Shown one piece after another: positions 9,480 through 19,100 of a stretch of DNA of 24,514 bases. Position 1 is the stretch's first letter. Every line of letters starts with the position of its first letter. The stretch is from assembly GCA_905250885.1 (NCBI GenBank), contig CAJNOQ010002406.1, positions 1 to 24,514 on the forward strand. Reading direction: 5' to 3'. Position numbers and translations under genes: made by a program. This DNA comes from Didymodactylos carnosus. Taxonomy: Eukaryota; Rotifera; Eurotatoria; Philodinida; Philodinidae. A model generated the notes under the pieces. It was given only the letters and a program-made list of their open reading frames with translations. It ran no database searches and was not told the origin of the DNA.

Positions 9480-10270
9480 TTCGCATTTTGGCGCGATACT
9501 TTGCTGACCGTCGATTCATATAATAAGCTCTTCAGGAAAAAATTTTGAACCGATTCTGTCCTCCGTATAAAAAGTCGATTTTGCGCTGATGATGTCAAAT
9601 TTTGTTGTCAATATCTCACAAGTCTACGAAATTCCTTTAAATCTGGATGTTAGCAAAGCCACATCACGCGGTATTTCGAATCGGATGCTTTGTGAAGCGA
9701 CACCAGTTATCTCACAGATTGTAACACATCTGTTTAATGAATCACTGATCAACAAAGTATTCCCTGACTGCTGAAAATTAGGACAAGTTTTACCTTAATA
9801 TGTTCTAACTACAGACCAATTACATTATTACCGGCATTGTCAAATGTGTTCTAAAGAGTGGTATATATGCATGTTTTTGGGTTTCTTCGAGTCAATGACT
9901 TAATCTGTAAGAATAAATTCGGGTTTTTGCCAAGGGATTCCTCAGTCAGTCAACTTGTTGATATAGTTAACTTTATTGCTAATAGTATAGAAGCACGGGA
10001 TTCTGTTATAGCAGTATTTTTAGACTTTAGCAAAACCTTTGATAGAGTATCCCATGCAGGCTTATTGATGAAATTACGCAATAAAAGTATATCTGATTCT
10101 ATGGTGGACTGGCTTGAAAGTTACTTAACTAACAGAAATATTGTTACGATTGTTGACGGGGCAACCTCTGATCCACATTATTGTTGTTATATACATTAGA
10201 CATATTTATTAAAAAATGTCTGACCAAGGTGTGTGTTTGGTTGCAGTTTTTTCTAAAAACTCCATCCTGC
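9480..10270 (+). pseudogene. Non-LTR retrotransposon RT domain, N-terminal half, inverted
   Basis: Plus-strand frames read LDVSKATSRGISNRML (finger motif, normally SKATGPDGI), HLFNESLINKVFPDC, and a frameshifted NYRPITLLPA-like stretch (near 9811-9838). From 9858 come KNKFGFLPRDSSVSQLVD and VIAVFLDFSKTFDRVSHAGL, motif A with its catalytic Asp. Then follow SYLTNRN-IVTIVDGATSD. The PQGSVLGPLLF block (motif B) is deleted, leaving LLYTLDIF at 10182-10205. Beyond that a degenerate stretch may include the lost FADD. The fragment stops where the minus-strand fragment of the same class begins, in protein terms. Broken by stops and deletions. Confidence 0.78.
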
Positions 10271-10509
10271 TTAAAAGTTTTCTACTGTTTTGTTTTACTG
10301 TCTAGTCATATTACACAAACTCTAAGAGATAATTGTGCATCTATCGTAATTAAAACAATTGAAGCTGCTTAAAAATGATTTAGAATCACTATCAACACAT
10401 GAAGGCGATTCAGGCATTAACGTTTGTAGTTTCCAAGTTGCACGATTTAATGTGACAAACCAATCAAAGTGCATCGACATCCAAATCGGCTATGTTGACC
10501 ATATCACCA

Positions 10510-10964
10510 ATGACACCAGAAAGTGCAAGGACAGATCAAGAAATATTGAATGATATTTTTGAAAGTCTTGATACTTTATTATTAGGAGAGCTTTCGGACC
10601 AAATAATTTGTACAAATTTCAAGCAGTAAAAGACGAGATACGTGAATTATTCAATCATATAAAGAAAGCGATAAATCAATTAAAATCAGTGATTAATAAA
10701 TTACAAACACGTGTGTCGTCTTTCGAACAACTTCATGACAACGAAAATGAAATCAAAACGGGAAATATAGCAGCACAATTGAGAGTGAAGTTGGTGCGTT
10801 ATCTAAAACCGTCATTGACACATCGTCAAGCTCGTGATGAATATGTCGACAGATTTCAATCAGTTGCAAAATATCAAGAACTAGATCAATTGATCAGAAC
10901 ACAAAATTCAGAATTATCAGTTTCTAACCTGGAAAATGATGTAGAAAAATCTGCCGAGAGATAA
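10510..10964 (+). pseudogene. Frameshifted coiled-coil protein remnant, unrecognised
   Basis: One frame reads MTPESARTDQEILNDIFESL up to LLLGELSDQII and stops at 10627. The next continues from about 10608 as KDEIRELFNHIKKAINQL, with heptad-like hydrophobics to about residue 45, then a charged region ending EKSAER at 10962. A single-base shift near 10605-10610 joins them into one plausible protein of about 150 residues. The composition is acidic and helical. No family was recognised. It may be a decayed host gene, an exon of a larger gene, or the ORF1/gag-like protein of a retroelement. It lies directly downstream of the plus-strand LINE piece, but no link is evident. Confidence 0.35.
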
Positions 10965-10969
10965 GAAAT

Positions 10970-11535
10970 TAAACAGTCGTTTTATTCGAAAAATGAATAT
11001 TTCAAAGATTTCATGTTTTTCAACTTTTTCTACTTAACTGTAATTCGGAAAAGTTGAAAGCTACCACATTTTGTTCAATTTTTTACGCTCTTTCGATTGA
11101 TATATAGTTCAAAGTTTTGAAAGTGAGTAGACAGGAAAATAATTAGATTAAAAGAATAGTTGCTTTTCGACGAAGACTTTTCACTTTATATTTTAAAAAT
11201 GTATAGCTCCAGACAGGAACGTTTTTAAAGTCCAAAAACTTGCAGCCAGGAATAACTTTGGATGGAGGATCGAATGAGCACAGTTAGAAGGAAAGATAAA
11301 TTTCGTCTCAGAAAAAACGGTGCGATCTTTTTGATTTTTACCACTCAGAAAAACACCTCTGCGGGATTTCAAATTTGTTTTTATATACCAACCGATGCAA
11401 CATTTTATTAAAAAATCAAATGGTTATTCAACATTCCCAGAACATTCTACTGCATAATAATATTCTAAGATGCATGTTCTGTGCAGAATCTTCCCGCTTT
11501 TTGATGATATATTCAAAAAATTCTTATCCTGAACA
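10970..11535. other. Gene-free stretch
   Basis: AT-rich DNA with no supported gene. Open frames at 11375-11584 and antisense 11424-11696 run across an element boundary and are not called. Confidence 0.4.
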
Positions 11536-11539
11536 TTCT

Positions 11540-11543
11540 TTAA
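11540..11543. repeat. TTAA target duplication, left
   Basis: TTAA immediately precedes the left inverted terminus and is repeated at 12314-12317. Confidence 0.6.
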
Positions 11544-12313
11544 GGCCCCCTCCCCGGTCCGAAATCTATCTCGATAATTACTAGTCTGATCTGAGCAAAA
11601 GTTTTGTTGGGCATATTGAGGAACTGCATAAGTTTGATGGCTCCACCTGTCAATCGTGTAGGAGATGTCGCTCGAACATAGATCAGAATGGGGCACCTAC
11701 CGTCCGGCAGATTTCTTCTCTGAAAAACAACTGGAGAGATCGGACTGGTTTTAAAATATAAAATGAAGTTAGAGTAATGACGTAACAGAGCCAGATTTTT
11801 GAGTTTTTTGTTGGTTTTATTTTCCGAAGGATTTCATCTAAAAAGTTCGAAAAAAGTGCAAAAACTGGAGTATAACTTTCAACAGCGTAAAAGACTGACG
11901 CCTTAAATCAAAACTTAGACTCTATTACGTTGTTCCCATATGTCTTATCTTCAATTTAAGATCGATCCGAGCTCTCTAGTGCTTAATTTGACGGAGAAAT
12001 CGTTCCGACAGTGTTTATCACGTAGGAAAAAGTTGCTTTTGAGATATAGTGACGCTAGTGTAAGAGGAGTCACCAGAATCCTTTTTGATCCCGACATTTT
12101 ATTGAAATGCCAGACTTTCGGAAAATTCAGAATTTCAGGTTTTTAAAGCGTTTAGAAGAATTGTTCAAAATCCTACAGAAAATTTCGATATTGACACAAA
12201 TAGTGTGGATTCTAAAAGTGGGTACCTTGGACTCTTCAATCATGCACTTACCTCAATATGAACCTTATATAGAAAAATCTATATTTCTGACCGAGAGGGC
12301 GGGGGTTGGAGCC
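11544..12313. mobile_element. TTAA-flanked non-autonomous DNA element (770 bp)
   Basis: Left end GGCCCCCTCCCCGGTCCGAA and right end (reverse complement GGCTCCAACCCCCGCCCTCT, continuing CGGTCAGAAAT) form imperfect inverted repeats of about 30 bp, both abutting TTAA. TTAA duplication is characteristic of piggyBac and a few other superfamilies (for example Kolobok), so the superfamily stays open. A second copy of the left end sits at 22113, with matching spacing to a shared GTCTGATCTGA motif (offset 40 here, 39 there). The interior holds only short unrecognised frames. Confidence 0.62.
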
Positions 12314-12317
12314 TTAA

Positions 12318-13060
12318 TTACCATATCACAAATCATCCAAATATGTTGTGAACATAGCCTACCTGAATAGAAATTTTCCTTGTTCCACTGCGTTCAAGAA
12401 CAATTCAATAAAAAGTTAGTTATAGATCATGAGATCGTTATAGTAGGGATACTTCTGAGTTATTAATGGGTAATAATTGATGTAAAAATATTGCTGTGAA
12501 AATCCTATCTCTGCCGGCATACTTCTGATTATAGGTGAAATAAACCAGTTCTGCTTCGAATGAAATGAACTTGATATATTAAATATGTAGATGGAATTGA
12601 AATAATATATAAAAATGAAATCTAAAATACAATGGCGGATGATTGAAACACTCTGTGCACAGCATTGCTGACTAACCTAACGAAAGTATGTCTATTTATC
12701 TGAAAAACCGAACTGGACGGAGAGGAGTAAGGAAGGGAAGGAAAAAACATCTATAGGTAGAACCACTTTATGTTATGAAAAAGAGTTTTACCTTAAGCAT
12801 GACAATAACTAAAAGGATGAACTGGATATAGTAGAATGATTACTATGATTATAGTAGACTCAAGAACGTAACATCGGAAAACAAAAGAGCAGCCTACGAG
12901 GGAAATTTTTCTAATTTTGTCTCACCTTTGTACCATAAACAGACATAAATTCAGTGTGAAAAAAGCATAAAAAACACACCAAAAATATAATATAGTTAGT
13001 GTATGTTTGCTGAACTGCATTTGCAAAAAAGTTCTGTTTAAATTCGCTAAGCTGGATCAA
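12318..13060. other. Gene-free stretch downstream of the scramblase gene
   Basis: AT-rich sequence between the TTAA element and the scramblase stop codon. It should contain the 3' UTR on the minus strand, but I did not identify a convincing poly(A) signal. Confidence 0.4.
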
Positions 13061-13065
13061 ACGTC

Positions 13066-13125
13066 TCATAACTGCCCAATGATTCCTTGCCCTTCCTTTG
13101 CATTAGAAGCAAAATACATAAAATT
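13066..13125 (-). CDS. PLSCR: Scramblase terminal exon 8 (residues 246-264 and stop)
   Basis: Acceptor ATTTTAG. Encodes NFMYFASNAKEGQGIIGQL then TGA, continuing the family's IDFMxFE end of the membrane helix with a short polar tail. The phase fits exon 7 exactly. Confidence 0.8.
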   Translation of the reverse strand, partial: NFMYFASNAKEGQGIIGQL

Positions 13126-16100
13126 CTAAAATAAAAGAAGTATGATAGTAAGGAAGCATAAGAAACTGATTTCAGTTTTCAACCAAAATCCGTCAAATTA
13201 ACATAAGAAAAAAATTAATTAAGAAAAAAATTAGTACGAACTAATTTAATATGAGACTTTTTAAATTAGTTCGCATTAATTTCCGAAAGTTCCAAGGCGT
13301 GGATGACCATAAAGAAGGGAAATATTACAACGATATTCTAAGAATGCTTTTTAGCAGTTTATAAACAGTTATATCTCATCGTAAGATGACGAACGGTAAT
13401 ATCAATAATTAAAGTGTTCTCTTTTGTTAAGTTTTATTTTGATATTAGCATTAACTCAGATATAGCTATCCTTTTTTCTGGTTTTTTACATATAGTTGAT
13501 AGTAATCAGAACCGAAGAATGAACGAAAAAACAAAGACATTCATTAGAAACCATCTTAATAACCTAGGTATTAAGGTGGCTTGAGACCTTTTTCCAGAGA
13601 TCTTTGGAAAATCTCTGAAGATCGTGGAAATGTGTTCATTGAATTTAGCATCGATTTTTACCCATTCTACGTTACGACAACTACGTTATCATGTTTTGAG
13701 CTGTTACTGATAAGTTAAATGTTGACGAAATGCCAACTTCTCAGTCATTTTTCTAAGTGAAAATATTTTGTTTTAAATAGTACCAGAGCGACCACACTTT
13801 GACCTTCGGACTATTTTAAAATTTTGAAAACTCCATAATGACACATTACTTCTTCAATCAGAAACACTAGTCCACTTAGAAATGATTGCTCTTTCATACG
13901 AGATCGAAAAAGTAGAAATATGTGTTCAATATTGAACACTCCTCGATCGCTTGCTGCAAGCTGTGCGATAAATCTCAAGCATTTTTAAATGCCTGAAAAA
14001 TGTGCTAGTGCCTTTTGTTGAGCTATCATAGAACTACAGATATGTCACTCTAAATATGTTGTAGAATAGAAATGGAATATTTTTTTACAAATTGAAAGTT
14101 AAGTTGTTTTTGCCTTCTGCTACTGGTGATGAGTCTGTCACTAGACAATCACATATTTTCAAGAGCTAGTTCACACCATCACGCTAAAAGGGTTTTGAAT
14201 TTTTCTTTTTACCGCACAAAGCAGCGGGGCAAGTACTACGATTTCTATAATTTTCGCGTTGACCTGAGGAACTTTTGTATGTGCTGCGAGATTTTCCATG
14301 GAATCATCCATCCCTCCAGCAAAAGCGGTGAAAACTCACTATAAGAAATAATGTCGCAATTGAGACAGCTTTCATTTTGATATCCATATTTTGTGGAACT
14401 ATAAGGAAGAAAAAAATACAATTATTATTATCATTACTTGAACAAATATGATATGTTTACATCTTATTGAAAATGATTCTGCTCCAGTGACTACTTCATC
14501 TACAAGTCCAGCATAGTGTTTATAAATTGCACCAACTTCTGTTACACCATCTGTACCCAATAACTAGGCAAAGAAAATAAGCATTTAAAATAAACTGTAC
14601 AGGAGAAACGCTTTGTGAAACACATTACTAGAAATTTTGTTTCACAAGTACATGCACATGTGCAACCTGGACCAAGTAATAACAAAGCAGTATTTCCTGA
14701 CGCATCTCGCAATGAAAAACGAACTCTGCAACCACTGCATCTAAAGTAGAAAGATTGATTAGTTAACACATTGATCACACAAATACAGGAATTTTTTAGG
14801 TATATGATTAAATCCAATTTTTTTAAGGCTTTCATACAATCATAGTTCAGTATACTTGTAAGAAGAAAAGTACCGGAACACTTCTTTTTGTTTCGTTGCT
14901 GAGAAAATTCATTTTTTCTAAATCAAGGCGAAAAACTCGAAATTCTGCCCATAATTCTTAATTTTCGCCATCAGAACTCATCTTTTGAGCAATATAAATA
15001 TCACATTCGGAATTAGGATCAAAAACTGAGTCGACTGATGTGTAGTTCGAAATTCTTAGTTGATTTTCAGTTTTGGATAAAAAATCTTGGTAATTTTTCA
15101 ACTTGAAAATTCGAAAAAAATTAAAGTACTCAGATAGGAAAGAGGTACACATTGGTCAATTTCGTTTTTGATCCTGATTCTGAATATGATATTTGTATTG
15201 CTCAAAAGATGAGTTCTGATGGCGAAAATTAAGAATTACGAGTTTTTCGTCCTGATTTAGAAAAAATGATTGATTTTCCCAATCGATTTTATGTCCGGTC
15301 TCAACTTCATGTTTCGCTAAAGACGATTTTATCTTAACGTCATCATCATTCTCTATAGTATTCGCATTGTTAATCAGTGAAGATTGTATAATATCCATGT
15401 GAGAAGACATCTGTGACAATTTTAACTGTTTTTCTCGCAACTGTTTTTACTAACTTTTATTTAAAACTTGTCACCGATCTCCCTGGTGAAAATTCTTGGT
15501 GAAGAAATGCCACAAGATCTTGGAAAAAACACGAGGAAGTCAAGATCTTGGATTCTTGAATCTTTCACTCAGGATCCTGAAACATTTTGGCTGACTTCAC
15601 TCAACTTGAAATTTCTTAACCCAAGCTTTTGAGTGAAGTAAGCCAAGATGTTGCAAGAGCTTGAGTGACAAATTTTCTTCACATTTTGTTTTTATTTATG
15701 ACAGTCGTAGCCATTGGATATACGATCTTACAGAGATTCTTCCTTAAACAACTATGGTCAAGAAGGAAAAAATTCGAACTTATCCTAAGTGTGAAAATAT
15801 TCGCACTTATATTTACACAAGAATGTAAAACAAAACGCTGATTCAAGAATTTCCAAGATCTTGGTACAAGAACTCAAGAAATTACAAGATGTTCAACATC
15901 GTGACTTCTTGAATTCTTATATTTTCTCATCAAGATCTTACTGAAAAAATTCAAGAAGTCAAGATCTTGGTTACACGAAGTTTCACCAGGGCTAGGACTT
16001 CGGTGGATGAATGATGAAAGATCTGATGCCGAGACAGATGATGCAGTAAAAATACGCGACTCGATCGGTCCATTAAGAAAGAAAAAGAAAGTAAAAACTA

Positions 16101-19100
16101 TTAAACTGTACTCAGTTCCACGTCAATCACCTCGATTGAGAGAAAAAATTGTCACAGATGTCTTCTCACCTGGATGTTGTACAATCTTGACTGATTAACA
16201 ATGCGAATACTATAGAGAATGGTAATGGCGTTAAGATAAAATCGTCTTTAGCGAAATATGAGGTTGAGGCCGGCCATAAAATCGATTGGGTAAATTTGAA
16301 GTTATTGATAGTGATAAAAATTTATATTATTTGCTAATAAAGGAGAGCTTGATGATCAAAACGTTAGAGCCAAAATTAGATTGTACAACTCACTCTGTTC
16401 CGATGATCGTTTTTCCAGAAGGACCTCGAAGAAAACAAAGAGAGAAAAGAAAAGAGAAAGTATAGTCAAAGACTCGAAATACACATAGACGAACAGAATT
16501 GTGTAACAAAATCCTTTTATTTTTATTTTATGGTCTAGAAAATAAAGGTTAGATAGTAAAAAGAAAAATACGTGAAGAGCGAAATTTGTACAGTATATAA
16601 ATATAAATTATACTGTTCAGTTTAAAAGAAAATCTTCTGTTTTCTGCACATATCCACGACAATGATTTTTTAATAATTTAAAATGATTAAAACCGCTCCT
16701 TTAGTTCTACTTTTCTTAAATGAAAACTCTATTAATTAAAAACAAAAATGTTGGTAATAGAACTCATGGTTCTCTACCTATAATACAAATTTCAGAAGGT
16801 TTGCTTTCGCCATTTGCGAGTTATAAATCGCAGAATGCGAAAAAACGAAAGTTCGTCACGCTTCGCCACACCGTACGGTGCAACAAGAAGGTGAGAGAAT
16901 GGACTTTATTTTCAATTCAAAATTAGATTTTTTATACCAATAAAAGTCGATCTCAGTCCAGTCTTGTCCTGCATTTTATTGCATGTATCGTGCTTTTTTA
17001 TTACTTTGGTACTAGAAACGCATGCCAATAATGTTTCACTTTTTTATTATTTAATATCAGACTTAGACAAATCCAAAAATAAATAAAAATTTAATAATTA
17101 TTTGGGTTTATAAACACACTCTAGAATTTTTGCGGTTTAACAAAGCATTGCTTTTTCTAAAAAAGTATAGTTATAACCTCCCTGTATTCGATGCTTTTTT
17201 TTTCCTAGAAAACTTCCATATTTTCGATACTATCATTAGCTTTGTTTCATTTCACTATCTGTGAAAAGAATATCGTCTGAGAAATTATTTGGTATCATCT
17301 GGAAAATGAATGATGATCCGAAGCGTGTAATCTTCCAGAGCATGAAACTGGGTTAAGGTGTTCTATGATTAAAGTGGGTATGTAGTTCGTTATAGTTAAA
17401 TAGCAAAAACTTACTCTTGTCGAACTGATCCAGCAGCAGTTCCGGGTGGTGATTCAACAAATACTTCATGAGCGCAGCAATCAACACATGCACACCAACA
17501 GCATCCAGCACAACATTTAAATTTACGACGTATTCGTATTACTTCCTGAGTATAAAGAGCAATAAACATTTTTGAAAAGTGTCACTTTTTATTACACGAG
17601 TGCATTACTAACCTGACTCGCATTGTCAACAATATGTAAAACAAATGAACGGTTATTTGTGCAGCACAATCGCATTAATGTACTTGATTCTAGAGTAGCA
17701 AAGGTACAGCACAGTGTTTTTGATATAATCTTTATTAAAACGCAAAAAAAACTGTAGCAATGGTAGATAATGAATCAATTAAAGTCATGACGATCTTGAA
17801 TGTATATCGAAACAGCTCGCGCTATAATTTTCATCGAATCAGGATTCAAATTTAGTTTCAAGAGTAGAATATCTAAATTTTCAGAAAATAGTGTGCACTA
17901 TTCTCAATATCTCTACAGCCGCATTTGTTAGGGTGATTACGGCAAAGAAGATTGCGATTGTTTGAGAAATCCACTGAGACATAGAAAATAAACCTGACAG
18001 CGGGTATAAGCAAGTTCGGTTCGTCTAGAAGTAAAAGTTTCAAACTTTTACTTTCTTTTTATGAAAAGGGGGGGGGGAGCCGATTTTCCTTGATTTTCTC
18101 ATGGAACAGCACTCAATTTATGGAAGGCCCCATAGAGCCAAACTAACGGGAAAACAAGACGATACACCCTTAGGGCCTTCCATAAATTGAATGATGCTTC
18201 ATGAGAAAATGTCGTAAAGACCTGGAAGACGTTTCATTTTCTTCAGAAATGTTTGCTCTAGAAGATCAACTTATTTGCAAAGAATTTCTAGATTGAACTC
18301 CGAGACCTGGTTTTCTGAGATTTCCCTTTTCCAGAGATCCTGATTTCAGGAGTTTTGATGAAACTTTTGTATACGCCACTTGGGATCGGAAATCCTTTCA
18401 GCTGTTCAAATCGTTTTTCTAATTTATTCTAGCTATTATGGTCGCCGAGAAAAAATAAAAATAAATGAAATAAAGACCGTAATCCATTTGGCCCGACTTG
18501 GTCCCAATTTTTAAAAAGTTTAATGGTTCGAACTGACCTCGGTCTCAAAATTATTAGTCCGAACTGTTCCTGGTGGGAAATGTTTTTAGAGATCTCTTTA
18601 TTTTTTTGCTTATCGACTAGATAAGCTTTGCTGAACATTTAATTAAGAAACAGTTTGTTTTCGGGTTTGATAAAAATAGAAATTAAACAGTTTTTCGTTA
18701 CACAGTAGAAATGGACCTTCAAAAAGAGGAAAACAATTTTCATGGTCTAAAGTGGTCCGAAAAATTGATGGTTCGGATTGGTCCTGCTCCCACATTTTTT
18801 GATCGAAAATGGTCCGAAGTAGACCTGGTTCCAAAAAGTTATGGTCCGGTGCCAAAAATTGGAACCAGATTAGACCATACAGAGTCCTGATATTTACTCG
18901 AACTCGAGTATACTTGAGTATAAATTTTTAAATATTCGTACTTGTACTCGCGCCCTATTTTTAATGAGTACTTGAAAGAGTAATCTAGTACTCGGATTAA
19001 CTGAGAATTCAAATGAGACTGATCGATATACTATCATCACACGAAACATTTTCCGATGACAATCTTCCTTTTTTCAAAAGATCTTTGTACATATCTGGGT

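Noticed and set aside
11940..12370. Overlapping + open frames as a transposase in the TTAA element
   Set aside because: Short, no DDE or Cys-rich motifs, and the second frame runs across the element's right end.
18429..18855. Two minus-strand open frames in scramblase intron 2
   Set aside because: The repeated peptide pattern reflects GGTCCGAA motif copies and lies inside an intron.
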